From the NCBI GenBank assembly GCA_021904315.1, contig CM038917.1, forward strand, positions 16,724,041 to 16,788,040: a stretch of DNA of 64,000 nucleotides. The letters are read 5' to 3'. The position numbers and the translations under genes were made by a program. Positions within the stretch are counted from its first letter, which is position 1. Each line of letters opens with the position of its first letter. The stretch comes from Sphagnum magellanicum. Lineage: Eukaryota; Streptophyta; Sphagnopsida; Sphagnales; Sphagnaceae. Positions 46,111 to 60,448 of the stretch are shown here, one piece after another. Under the pieces are notes generated by a model. The model was not told where the DNA came from. It worked only from the letters and a program-made list of their open reading frames with translations, and searched no databases.

Positions 46111-48604
46111 TGTTTAGGTGTTGTGGTTGAAAAATGTTTTCAAGCATTTTTTGAAAATTATGAATTTTGAAATGTGTATTTAACAAAAATTATTGATTTT
46201 ATCTGGTAAACATCATGGATGCATAATCTACATGATATAAGATCAAGTTAAAAAAACATGTTCAAATCTACCACAAACTTATAAATTGAATATGAAAATT
46301 GACAATTTTGAAATAATAGGCCATAACATTAATTTTCTATGTCAAATTTGTTATATTTGAAAAAAGAATTTTATTTTGGTGTCCCTAATTCATTTGATTG
46401 TGTTTACATCCAACAATGTTTTTTGTGTGAATCGCTTGCATCAATAATCATTTCATGTGAAGTGAAAATTTCCCATCCATTTGTTTTGTGAATTTTTGTG
46501 TAATTTTGCACTTGTAATTGCAAATTGCCCCATTCATTGAAATATTCCATAATAATATTGACATTATGTACATATGTTCTATGAATATTTTCAATATTTT
46601 GATTTTAAATATAATTTTTCTACATAAGAAATTATTATTTTAACAAATTATTTTTAACTCATGAAATGGCTTAAATAAAAGTAAAAATATTTTATAATGG
46701 CTTAATGGTTATTTATGAAGATTAAATGAAACCTAACAAATAATTATGCTATGTTTATGTTTTCTACACAATTTAGTATCGTAATTTTCAGCAATTTTTG
46801 CTAAACATAAATGACTTAAATTTTCTTTTTTTAAAAATATTTATCAATTAATGATTTATGATGAATTTATGTTGAAGTTGGGGATAGATTCCAAATATTT
46901 TCTTTGGTAGTAATACCAAAGTTTTATAATGTTCTTTGCATGTGTTCATGAATAAAAAAGCAATATTGTTGATTGATAAAATGGATTTAAAAATTATACA
47001 TGTATTATTTGTTGGATTGGCATTTTTAAAACATTTAAAAATGTGTAACCTAATATTCTAATTCATCCATATGCCCCAATTTATTCATGTTTGCATTTGT
47101 TTAATATGAGTTACATTTCTTGTTTCATGGATTTATTTACTTTTGTTAAATTTGAGGTGCAATAAATTATGACAACATATGGATCTAAAATAAATTATGC
47201 AATTTAAAAAATTTCCCATAAAGGCCTTGCATGTATGTTAAACATGTTTGTGCATATATCATTTGGTTTGTTCTTTTTTCTAAATTTTGGTCTTCAAAAT
47301 CTACATTGTAATGCAAGCAAATAAAATTGTTTATTTATTTACAAATTTGTAAAAAAGAAAAATAAAATGCCCAATGTCATATTGACAAGTTTATTGAAAA
47401 TTTGAATGCTTACCTCACAAAGTTTTGAAGTATGGTCTTATTCATTTAAGGCAATAATATTTGTGTGAATTTCATTGGCAATTTCAAACATTGGAATCAA
47501 GTGACATTTTTTTATGTTGTTATGTTTATGTTGATCAATTGTTAAATATTTATCAATTCATTTGAAGATATGTTAAATTGGGGAGCATTTTTTGCCCATA
47601 ATTATCCATGATCATGAACTCAACCTCCTAATTGAAACCCTATAAAAAAAAATCGTCTTTCATTTCACCAAATAATATATTTGTGTTTTTGTGAGGTTTG
47701 CAAAAACCACTCCTTTACATGTTCATAATAATATACACATGTAACATGATTATTTGTAATAAGATATTTGTTGTTTAATGAATCATCATCTTTTGGTGTT
47801 ATATTTTTCCTAATGTGTTGAATATGCAAATCTTTTAATGTTTTTATAAGTTTCGGTCAATTATTAACACATATAGTGAATGTGACAAAGAAAGTTGAAG
47901 GTTCAAGTTATATAATCGTTACATGAAAAATGACAAATACAATCTAAATTTAATATGTCACAAATTTTCTTTTATGACCTACATCTTTATAATCCAAATC
48001 AAATTTCAAGACTTATGTTTGTTAATACATCACACTAGTTGTGAAAATGTGATTTAATAAAAAAAAAACCTTATTCAACATAAATGCATGTAGGAGACCA
48101 TATGAAATGAATTAGAATATTTATTTTGTAAAACATATGTTAGTTATATGGTATGTGAACTTTCTATTAAAAAAATTTTAATTAATTTTTTTTGTGGATA
48201 TAAACATTGAAAACATGGCTTCAAATGCCCAAACATTATGAGAAAAAAAGGTGTTTTGCAATTAGCCTTGCAACTCAATTTTTGAAATGTGCTAGACACT
48301 TACAATTCATCGTATATATGATGCAACTCATTAGAACTCAATTACAACTTTGTCACAACAACTCCTTTTGAACTATTATGCAACTCCCCTATGATTAAAA
48401 TCACAATGTCATGTTGGCATCATTTTTCATCCATCTATCAAAATTTAACAAATGGCACTATGAAAACATTTCATGATTTTTTTGAAATATTGATATGCAT
48501 CATCCATTATGATTATTTGTTTAACATGGTTTTGGATTATGACACATGGCACAATCAAAAGTTGCCATGTGGCAATTGATTGAATTTTGGAAACAAAAAA
48601 ATAT
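46111..48604. other. AT-rich intergenic DNA
   Basis: No gene or strong repeat is seen. GCAACT/AGTTGC words are scattered from about 48,260 onward and recur to 50,640 without a clear unit. Confidence 0.55.
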
Positions 48605-48785
48605 ATATACCTAGGTAGGTTGATACATAGCCATAAGTACATAAGTTGATATAGCTCCAACTTACCTACTTATTTACCTATTCACCTAATTACTTACTTA
48701 CTATTTAGGTAGGTAGAAAATTAGGACCTATTTATTTAGGTAGGCAAGCAGGTAGGTAGGAAGGTAGAATACTAGAAGAATAGGT
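48605..48785. repeat. Palindromic microsatellite (TACC/GGTA type)
   Basis: From 48,659 to 48,700 the sequence is a run of ACTTACCTACTTATTTACC and CTTACTTACT words. From 48,701 to 48,770 it becomes TTAGGTAGGTAG and GGTAGGTAGGAAGGTAG. The two halves are complementary in orientation and could fold into a long imperfect hairpin. Confidence 0.75.
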
Positions 48786-51700
48786 GAACTAAAGAATAAC
48801 CACATAATTTTTTTAATTTGTTACGTGTTTTACCTTTAAAATTAAGCTTTTATGAGCTTATCCCTACATGGCACATGTATTTTGATGTGAGAATGTAAGA
48901 GAAAACACCTCCTTTATACAATTTGTGAAATGAAATATTATAGACAAAACATATGGGTTAAATATTTTAGTGGCACCCTAATTGCAATTGAGTTGTAATT
49001 ACAAAAAACAATTCCCACATGCTTTTTGTTTGCTTTTAGTTTTTTAATTAATTTGATTTTTATAATTATTTATCTGACATAATTATTTGCAATTTAATTA
49101 TTTGAATTAAATATATGATAATTAATTAGCTAGATTGATTATATGAATTAATTAATATAATTTAGATGATTAGTTAGTTGATTGATTTAAACAATTAATT
49201 ATCAAAATAAGTATCAGATAATTAATTATTAGAATAAATATTAGATGATTCATCATTTAAATAGCTATTAGATAATTAATTATGTTGATAATTGGTGATG
49301 TGATTTCAAATAAAATTAAATAATTACTCACCTATATTAACAAAGTTTGTTATCTAAATTTATTTGAATTAATTTTTAAAATTTATATAATTAATTACTG
49401 ATTTAAACTAATTATTTATTATATTATTTATTATCTGAATTAATTAAATACTAATGAATCAAATTTGATTAATGAATCCATGCAAAAAATTTATTATCTA
49501 TTTTAATTAGTTCATGGTAATTAAACATATTACATATTAATTACCAATTTAAAACTTATTAACAAATAGTTCATTCTAAAATATTAAATAATAAACATAA
49601 ATTTGAATTTAAAACATTGAAGTATATAAAGACATATTCATATGTACACCTTTATTGAATGTTTAACAAAATATACAGATTGCTTTTAATTTCAATTCAA
49701 AAATAGACTTTCACCTTTCATGAAATTTTATGGTTTGATATGTATGTATACCAACATAATATTGTGAATTCCAATGTAATGAAATATTATTAACACAACA
49801 ATTGAACATTAATCACAAAAAATAAGACTATAATATTTATTACATTATTTTAATTTTATTTATTTAAATAATTATGAAAATGATTTGTTTTAATTAATTA
49901 ATTCAATAAAGGAATTGGCTCATATCAATGAAACATTTTAAAAAGTTAGTCTAGAAAAGTTTGAAATGTATAAACAATGATATCTATATGTACATACTCG
50001 TAAACACTTTAATGCACCATTGTAATCTGATTAAAGGTTTACATTTACACTTTCAACGAATTGAACAATATGTAAATCTTTTAATAGTATGAGTTGCCAC
50101 ATAATTGATAACTAATTCTAGATGAATTGAACATTCTAGTTCCAAAATAGTGGACAAGTAATAATTATGTAGTGAAACCATAGTGGCACATTTAGTTGTA
50201 ACTTAGTTGTAAAACTAGCCAATTTAATTGACTCTTAATTGTAAACAAGTTGCAAGTTCCAAATGTTATTGACATTTACTTGACCATACATGTGGCATGA
50301 TCGTACTCATCAACATCATATGCGAATTGCAAAATAGTTGTTCACTCAACATTAAAAATACATCAATTGCAACATAGTTGAGATTAACCATTTCAATGTA
50401 ACTTGTGATCATGGCCAACCTACAATTGACTATCACCGTATATATTTTAAATACATACGCCCATATACAGTCCAAGTTGCAATTAATGTGCAACTAAATC
50501 ACAATTATGAAATATTTTTTATGTGACATTTTAATTATTAATTCATTGTATTTCCATACTATAGTTGTACCCTAGTTAGACAGTAGTTTCCATGGCAATC
50601 TAGTTGCATGCTAGTTTAGTCTTTACAGACATGATTTTTCATAGTGAAAAAAAACAATTTTGGAAAATTATTCTTCAAAATGTGTGAAAGAAAACAATCC
50701 AAGAGGTCAAAAACCTTATATTAAAAACAATTTTAAATGATTTAAACCATCGTCAACTACTTCTTCATTATCTAAAATGTTTTGCCTACTACATTTCCAC
50801 AATTTTCTTTCTAAGACTTTTGTGCACATGCTTAAAATATTTAAATTGAAATTTTACCAAATTCTTGTTCATGCCATCCATTATTTTGAGTTGCATTTGC
50901 AAGTCTATTAAACCTTCCTAATTTGGTTTTATCGTAACCTTTGCATTCATATACAAAAGAAGTTGATAAAGCTATTATAATGCTTTCATAATTAAATGTT
51001 AGGATGAACATAACTTGACAATAAAATGAATTCCATGTTCGATATATTATTCATAATATGATCACATAGAATCATGTTGAATGGTTTTTCATGTCAATTA
51101 TTTTTCAACTTTTCTTACACATTGAGACACAATCATGTAGCTTTTCTTGTAAAAGCTATATACACAACATGATCATAATCAATGTTCTTTTCTCTTTTCC
51201 CCATTCATTTTCTTATCAACTCATTTAAAAAATGTTCCATTACTTTATCAAACATCTGTTCAATTTTTTTGGAATGAATAATAATACATGATTTTTATTG
51301 TTATTGTTATTATTAACATTTAAGATATTTTTTCATTTATTGTTAATTAATTTTTATATTGAATTTGGATATGAAAATCCTTCCCATTGGAAATGTTTAT
51401 ATTTTCCATTGATAATGTTATCATCTTTCATATTATATTTTATTAAAATAAGTTCTTTTTTTTTCCTTTTTAAAATAAAATAACTGATGAAATGTTTGAA
51501 AAACCTTATGGTACATTACAATTTCATTTCTTTGAAAAAAAAATTTCATTAAATCATTCTTGTTTGTTTATATTTAATATGTTTGAAATGTCGTTTAATT
51601 TGTGACATTATTCAACTTAAAAGTGGATTTTTTGAATTAAATACTAATGCAATTTCATGTGGCATCCATTCAAAATGTGTTTTTACTATTCATGATAAAC

Positions 51701-54700
51701 TATTATTGAATACTTCAATAAATAGGCTATTGCATTAAACAAGCAATCACCAACACTATGTTGAAAATTAGTTATCCACTATTTGAACCAATTTTATTTA
51801 ATTCAATATCTACATCCATATATTTAAATGTACAAATCTTTTGTTAAATTGTGCATTCTAGTTTTATTTTTAAATAGTTCCAATTTTCTACTTCAAGCAA
51901 CTTTTCTTTAAATTGGGTTCTCTAGTTTTTTTGTTTTTAAATAGGTCGAATTCCCAATTAGGATCTGAAATTTTTTTTTCAATTTTTTTTAATTTTTTAT
52001 TTCAATTTTACTTTCAAGGTAAAAGAAGATTTGAATCATTAAGTTTTGCCAAAATTGGATATTTGAATTCCCAAATATATTTTGGTTAGTTTTATGGTTA
52101 TATTTATGTAATTACTAACTTTAATATTAATGAATTCTGTTGTACTAATCTATTGTTTTAATAGTTTAATATTTATTTTAAAACATTTCCTTAACATTTT
52201 AAATTTCTATTTGTAATGTTGTAGTATTTTAATAATATATCCTTATTATTTTCATATCAAAACCTTTATTTTAAAAATAATTTAAATCGTTTAATGTTTT
52301 GAATCATGTTATTATTAATAATTGAAGGTTCAACTTGAGGTTAAATACATATATAGGTGACAACATAATTGCCTGCTATTTTTTTTTGAAATCCTTGGGA
52401 TTTATAATTCTTTTTGATCTAGATAATTATATTTCTTTTTATTTTAAATATTTAGGCTTAATTTTGACATAATATTATCCTAACTCAAAATTAGTTTCAC
52501 TTTCACACCTTTAACATTAATAGTTTGAGATTCAACTTAAGGTTATGTACAAGTTTTGTAAACTCACAATATAGGTCAAAAGATCAAATTTCAAATTTCA
52601 ATAGATGCACACCATTAGCCTTCACCATGAAAAATATTCATATGTAAGTGCAAGTTGGGTCAAAATGTGTAAGTAGGAACCAAATGGATTACTTTGGAAA
52701 AGAATTGCAAATCCTTTTTTCCCAAAAAAAACTTTTACAAGTGAATGAATTTTTGAATTACTTTTTTTGTAACTTGTTCTAGAAAATATTTAAAATTTCT
52801 GCCATGCATTGCATGTTCTTTTCTTAGTCATCATTGAATAAATATGAGTTTTTAAAAGTGTGAGAATTATTTATGGATTCATTGTTTCATTTTGAAAAAT
52901 GATCAAAATTTTAAGTCATCGCCAAAAAATATTTTGTTATATTCTTTTGTTTTATCATAGTCTAAGCTATGACTTTTCTTAATACATCATGTACATTAGA
53001 ACCCATTTATATGTGGTAAATGATGCTTAAAGCTTTGAAATTTCGAAGCAATTTAAAAACATTTTTTGAATTTTTAAAATTTTTTAATTCCACACAATTA
53101 TGAGTGTTTTTGAATGTGGCTAGTATGTCCTTATCATTTACATTTTTTCAATGAAAATTCTTTCATTATATAGATATTTTTGATAGTGTTTTGCTAAATT
53201 GATTCCTTCTAAGAACATCTCCACCCCAAAACTATAAACAACTCCTTTATGTTAAATTATAATAGTGTTTAATAACATTGTCCCCACCCACAAATGTCAT
53301 AAAAGTCCCTTTAAACAATCAAAGACCATTTATATCTTTACATCTAAACAAGTAGTCAATGTCCAAATCCATAGTACAAAAATATTTTTAATGGGTTAAA
53401 ATGATTGCTACAAAATGGACATCAATACAAGGGCACAACAAGATTTACTCTATCTTACTATAATATTCAATGAAAAGGGGTGTTTGCAGGTGTGGGGTGA
53501 AAATGCCCTAATGCAACAAATGTACATTTAAAAATGTCCTAAATTAAAATCAAAACTTAAAATTGGATCAAATGAATCTTTACTTTAAGTTTCTTGACAT
53601 TTATATGAGGGAAAAAAGATTAACTTGTCATTATTACTATGGTTTCAAATGGTAATAAAAAATAAATGTTTGATTTTGACTATTTATGTCTAACATCCAA
53701 TGCATTTTTTGGCTCCTTGTCACATGTTTTGACTCAATTTCAAGCTCATTTGTTGAAACTAGGAATTTATGTTTTTCATTAAATTGAAGTTTTCCATTAA
53801 TAAATTGAAGTTCTAATTAAACCTAACAAAAAACTTCAGGTTCAAGTTACTTGACATGTAAGTTCCCCAATATTACAAAGTCAAGTTCCCCAATACCAAA
53901 AGTTTCTAATGTTAAAAGTTGGGGTGACCATTGTCATTGAGTAGATTGATCTCTTTCCAATTTGCTTATGACTTGTTCCCCTCACTTGATCTAGGAGTCC
54001 ATGCAGAAAGAGGATATAGAAAAGTTGGCATTTATAGAAGTTGTAGTGATTGAAATTTGTGGCATGTATTCCAAGAATTTTATTTTGTCATAGTAAATGG
54101 TTTAAGGCTAATAACATGAATGTTTGTTTTTCTTTCCTAAATTATATGCTCAATGTGTGTAGATCATTTAGATTTATAACATTGGGAAACTTAGAATGTT
54201 TCTAATTAAGAAAAATGAAAGTGCCATATTGGTGAATAACAATTGGTAACAAATGTTTCAAGCATCTTTGTGATTCCTATTCATGTGGTGCAATTGTTGA
54301 TAGATTGGCTAAAGTGCATAGCAAGAGGACCGAAGTGACCTAAGACTTTCCAATCAATTTTGAAGTATGGTGTATTGATTTTTTTCTAGATGTATTTCTT
54401 CTTGGTTGGGTTTATGCATATACGTGTTTAGATTTTAAGTGTGTAGCTTATTGGGATTTTTTAAATAAATCGTATTAATTGTTGGATAATTCTATGCATA
54501 TATATGTTTTAATTTCTTACATGTAGGTTGTTCGGAAATCAATGATCCCAATTGGTGCATCTTTCTTTGAAAACATGTGTACAAGATGCCATTTGCCATC
54601 TATGATAAACATAGATGGTATCTAGTATTGCTCCATTTGTAAATTGATGGTTCCAACTAAAAGTTAGTTTCATATTTCTTGCAAAATAAAATAGGATACC

Positions 54701-56867
54701 AGTGAGGAGTATGATTGTGTGTTTTCTAACCCTTGGATCAAGTCGTTGTTTAGACATTTAATCTATCTTAATGATTTTAGAGTAAAACAAGGGTTTTTTC
54801 ATTTGTTCATAAATAAAAATATATAAGGATAGATTGATTCTAAATTCAACAATAGAAATGGTTGCTTATTTAGTGATCAAAATAGATTTGAAGCTCAAAA
54901 TTCCATAAGCAGAAGTTTGTGATTGTGTTCATATTTGAAAAAGGCATCATAGATTAGATTTTCACTTGAAGTATTTTGGGCAAAAGTTTGGAGATGTGGA
55001 AATCTGTAATTAACATTCATATATATAATATGCATCATAGTTTAGATTTCCAAGAATTGTTTTGGGCACAAAAGTTTGTATTAAAAGTTAGGATTGAATT
55101 TTGATATTCAATGTCATAGTTGTATTTTGATTCGTACACATATTTTACATGTACATGTGCCCCTTCTCAAACTTATTCCTAAATATACACCAAAATTAAG
55201 GATACATATGTATGACCCAACATTTAAGCAAGAATAAAATTAATGACAAAGTTGCAGCTTATAGTGAAGTTCATCCAAATAGGCCAAACATATTCATAAG
55301 TTCACAATGTATATACTTAAATCCACTTTCAACATCATATGATTCACATCTACTCAATATGTAACTTTCAAAACACGCACCCAATGTTTATTGTACATTA
55401 GTAATTCCCACAACAATCATTGGTGGTCTTCTCTTCTTGCTAGGGCTAGCAACCAACAAAGCCATAAATTACAAAAAGGTTGGAAATGCAAATAAAAACT
55501 CAATTTGTAAACAAAAAATTTGAAAATTGGTTGTTTAACAAAAACATAGGGAGACATAATAAACAAAAAATAAAGAAATAAAAAGTAAACATGACAATAA
55601 GTTGTTGATACCATTGTTCGCAATTTTTTAGTCTTAGGCAAGTCTATGTCCAAATTCTCAATTAGGCTCTAGGGTATCCAAATTGAAGGTTTAGTGTTTT
55701 ATCGAAGCTAATAGTTGAATTAAACCAAACAACTAGCCTTTTACAAAATTGAATTAGAACATGAATTGGAGATTTTGTTCTTTTTTTAAGCATGTTTAAG
55801 TTCTTTAGGTAGATAAGTACAACTTTTTTTTAAAAAGTTTAATCTTATATTTGTTGTTATTAATTTTAATAGGTTGTACATAGTTAATATCTATTTTGGA
55901 TTGTGTGGACTAGTTGAACAAACTACAAATACACAAAAGAATTCATATTTAATAGTGTGTACAATGGAGATGGAACTTGACATGATCTTAAATGAAAACA
56001 AGCTCCAATTTTGTTGAGAAAAAACCAAAAATTGCAAATAAAACAATAGGAGGAAACCTTTTCATCATGAGTGACTACTTTTAATTGATTAAAAAATAAT
56101 GGGAATTCTTATAGTAGGATGATGTGGCAAATTGCGATTAATTAGACATTGTCATGGATTTAAATACATTACTTTTATAATGGCTACAAAATATTCATTT
56201 TTTTAATGACAAACTATACTATTATATAAAGGTGTGAATAATTATTCTACATGATTGTGCCATTTTGAAAGCATTCAAGTCTTTTGAAAAATGAAAAAAA
56301 TACCAAAAGCATTGGATATAGTCTTTAATGAATGCTTTTGAACATTCTATATACATTAAATTCGTTCAAAATTATTCCACATGTTTTCATAATATATTTA
56401 AAATATTGTCATGTAAACACATTAAAAACCTATAACATTGATACAAAAATTGAAAATAAAAAAAGAAAAACCAAACATTGGTTGCACTTGTGGTTCCTAC
56501 AATGTAAATGTACCTTGGAATCAAATGTTTTAAAAGTCCAAAAAACTAATATCAAGGATCCATTAAACATTCCATACAAAATAAACATACTTTGAAACAA
56601 AAAAAAGGTTACGAACACAATGTTAATAACAAAAATGGTTCCCACATCACACCTAGTTATTAATTTCTTCACATTTGAAAGTTATAAGACCTTTCCAAAA
56701 ATATATACAAACAAAATGTGGATGATTGACATGAACAATGTTTCATCCTTTAGTTCCAAAAGCTTGATACATGCAAATACACGATAAAAAAAATTCAAAC
56801 AAATAGTGGGAAAAAACACAAGGACCATAATTGAGAAAACAATCAAAACTTTCCTTTACACATCTAC
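48786..56867. other. Very AT-rich gene desert
   Basis: No gene, RNA gene or complete mobile element is supported. From 49,070 to 49,560 the DNA is dominated by TAATTAATTA and ATTTGAATTAA-type words. Words such as TAGTTGTAACTTAGTTG repeat loosely at 50,180-50,640. The remainder is unstructured to the eye. Confidence 0.55.
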
Positions 56868-57550
56868 AAATTTGATTAAAATTATGAATATAAAGTAATG
56901 AAAACTTTCAAACTCCTATAGGTAGAACATCTGAGTGAGTATTTCTTACTTCAATTCCATCTCACATTTGCTTTTCACATTTATCACAAACCAAACATTT
57001 CGTAGTTTTCAGATACACACACGTGATCATAATATTTTCTATCTAACATATTAATAATACACTCAAACAAAAGGCAACTATGAAAACACATAAATGATGT
57101 TTTAACCAAATACCAATCGCATAAGCAAGAAGCATGAATGAAAAAAATATATATATCTTCTTTGCATCAAAAGAAATTTCTAGATGTCATTATAAAACAA
57201 AAATGATACTTGCTTCCTCAATTATTTAAATTTGAAAGTAATCAAACATTCCAAAGGACTTGTAAGCAAAACATTCACATGAATATTTCATATTTCAATT
57301 CCATTTCACTTGGCTTCCTTTATTTATCATAAACCCAACATTTCAAAGTTTTCATATACACACAATTGATCATAATATTTTTATTCGAAATATTAACAAT
57401 ATAATCAAAGAAAAGGCAACTATGCAAACACCATATACAAGTATTAGCTATATGCTTTTTTATTTTTGCATGAAGGAAAATAAATTAATATTTTTTTCTA
57501 CACCAAAAGAGTTTGATAAGATGCCACAAAATAAAAATGATACCTATGTA
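56868..57550. repeat. 344-bp direct tandem duplication, diverged
   Basis: Unit 1 (to about 57,210) and unit 2 (to about 57,550) share, in order, GAGTATTTC/GAATATTTC, TTCAATTCCATyTCAC, TTTATCATAAACC, AACATTTC, TCATAATATTTT, AAAAGGCAACTATG and AAAAATGATAC. The offset is 344 bp throughout (for example 56,937 and 57,281). Identity is perhaps three quarters by eye. Confidence 0.75.
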
Positions 57551-60361
57551 AGTTTTTTTTTATGTTAGTTGTATTTAAAATATATTTTCTTACGGACACA
57601 TTTTTAAAACCCATAATTTTTTCCATATTACACCATTTCAAAGTACAATTCAATTCACATAACAACCACCAATAACAAGAAAATGCTAAAGTACTTACAA
57701 TCAAATGTCATAAACATGTTTTAGCTTTTAATGCATTTGAATAATTCCAAACCAATGAAAAACTTGTCAAATGCATTGTTAGATTATTTTAAGTCAATAT
57801 TATAATTCATTTAAAAAAATCAATAATAATTTTTTCATACATGAAAATAACTAACATTTTCAAAATTGCATGATTTCAACACAACATGCACATGATTTGT
57901 CTATATTTGAAGTCCATTTAACATTTATTTCTTTACATGAAGATGAACAACAACAAATCATAAACCAAAAAAATGACAAATAAAAAAAAAACAATCACAC
58001 AAATAATAACTATCAATTCAAAACAAACTAATGTGGCTTGTGTGTTAACCCACGAGTTTTGGAATTTATTTGAATTTTTATTGATAGAAATCACTTTAAA
58101 ATCAATATTTCCCACATTTTGAATCCAAATCTTACCAAATAAATCTTACTCATCAAGATCTTTCCAATAAAACCAAAGGCACATTCCAATTCCTTCGAAA
58201 TTTTTATATAAAATAAAATTTAATTTTTAGTGAAAAAATCATTCAATATTCAAGCATTTTTGCACCGCAAGTCCAAACATCATGGAACCAAGCCCATGCA
58301 CCCCTCCTCATCAAGAGCTTTTCCAAAGACACCAAAAACATGATTTGAAGCATCCCGATTCAATGGATCTCATAACTACAAAACAAAACAAAACAAACTA
58401 CCCTCCTTTATAGATAGATAGCCTTTTCTTAAACAAATTAAAAAATCATGCACCCATAAAAATAGGATTTTAAACAATTTCTAAAAAACTAGACAAATTT
58501 TTTAGATCACACTTGCTTTTCCCATTTGTCATATTTTCATCATACATCATTTAAAAAAAAATCCTAGTTGCATTTCACATTTGATTCCTCACATGACAAC
58601 AATAGGAAAAAAGAAAAATGATTGTCACTTTAAAAAATTTGATGAAATTTAGAAAAGAAAAAGTTGCCATATCACACTTTTTTTTTCAATTTGTTAGACC
58701 AAACAATAATTATAATATCCAACAACCCCAACCCCAAAGTTCCATTAATATTGATCAAATAAATGTAAACCATGATTAGCTCCATTAAACATAAGTTCAA
58801 GAAATTACAAAATAATAACTACAAGCCAAGATTTTGCCAATAATTTGGCGAACAAGTTATGGAAGAAAAGGGGATGGGAACAAGGAAGCAGAGAAAATGA
58901 AGATGGAAGGCACTATGGCCAATGTGGATTATGATTGCAAGGTTCATAAAATTGATGCTTTTAATGCAATCAAACAATGAGAAACAATCCTGAACCTAAA
59001 TGCATTGATGGAAAGATGGGATGATCTCATTGATTTTGTAGGCTTGTGTTGTTGCTCATTGTTTCATTTCCTACAACTTGTGTATTTTTGTGCTTTCTTC
59101 GCATATTTATGATATAATTTATTGTCTCTATATATGTTTTCTCTTTTGATTGTTGTTGTATCAAGGTAAAATTGCACATCATCAAACAACTACCTATCAT
59201 CCAACATTTTCCAATATTTTCCTCATTCCTTAACCAATTGAGCAATTTTTGTGTTGTCGGACATGCAAACAAAAGGGCTATGAACGTTATTTGAGTGATA
59301 GAAATAAAAGAACAATGTATAAAACATTGAAAGAGGATGAGTGATGGTTTGTTTCAATTTTTCTGGAAAAATAGGTCTAGCTTCGTCTTCTCATGTTTTC
59401 TTCATTTTTTGTTCATTTCGAGTGATGATTGGGTGCACCAACTAGGGCTTTACAAAACTTCTTTATATTCCAAAAGCAAAGATGCAATGATCAAAGATTG
59501 TAAACCTCTTTATACCAAACAGCAAGGAGGACCTGTTGGATAGTAATAAGAAGACATTTGACGGAAAGAGATAATTCAACAAAGGATTTAAGATGGATCA
59601 TTTCAGTAGAATTTTTTTGATAGGGATCACTCATTTGAGCAAAAAAAGGGGATGAGTGATAAGGGGATCAATCAATCAATTGTTCAAGAGATTTTTTTGA
59701 GATGGGTCATTTTGTCCAAGAGTGTGGGATCATTCATTGAAGAGAGAAAATTCTATTTTTGCACTTGGGATCAACTAGTATTGGACATCATCAGGTCCAA
59801 CTGGAATGTTGTTCTTGCATATCCCTTTGATACATGGAAGAAACCTATGAAGCTAATGTCAACAGCTGAGAACAAACCTAGAGTTGTCCACAGAACAGAA
59901 AAAGAGAAGAATCCAATGTCATTCTTCCTTGTGATATGAAGTAGAGGTGCATGCATGTCTGGCACTTTTAGACTCACAACAAACACATCTGTGTTGACAA
60001 ACAACTCAAAACTCGAAAAATAAAAGCAGCATCCAAAACTGGATCAACAACAACTATGGTTTCTGGCTTTCAAAAATTGCAAAGAACTCACAACCCATTT
60101 GCATTGCTGTTTCAGTTAAGCTGCAAAAACCAGATGAACAGAAATTTCAGATACAATGCATGCCAAAGGAAGGCAGTTATAGTTTCAAACAAATTTGGAA
60201 AATTACTACAATTTGCGACAGATCCAAACTCACAAAACCCTTTGCTACAAATGAAACTGAACCTGAAACACATTCGGTGATGATAATTGATGGACCTGAT
60301 ATTTCATTTCTCATATTACGACCTTATTTTTAACTGGAAAACCACAAAAGACATTGAAGCA
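57551..60361. other. Intergenic DNA left of the DUF688-type gene
   Basis: No supported gene. It is AT-rich to about 58,850 and mixed after that. Open frames at 59,337-59,543 and 59,652-59,939 have no domain. The right part may include the 3' UTR or a last small exon of the neighbouring minus-strand gene. Confidence 0.5.
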
Positions 60362-60448
60362 TTATGGCAAGAGGAGATTGATGAGTTTTGCATGATTGGA
60401 GAAGAAGGAAAAATACACAGAAAAAATAAAATCAGAAGTAGCTCGTAC

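Noticed and set aside
59337-59939. Two open frames as a possible gene
   Set aside because: No motifs, no splice logic and no codon bias distinct from the surroundings.
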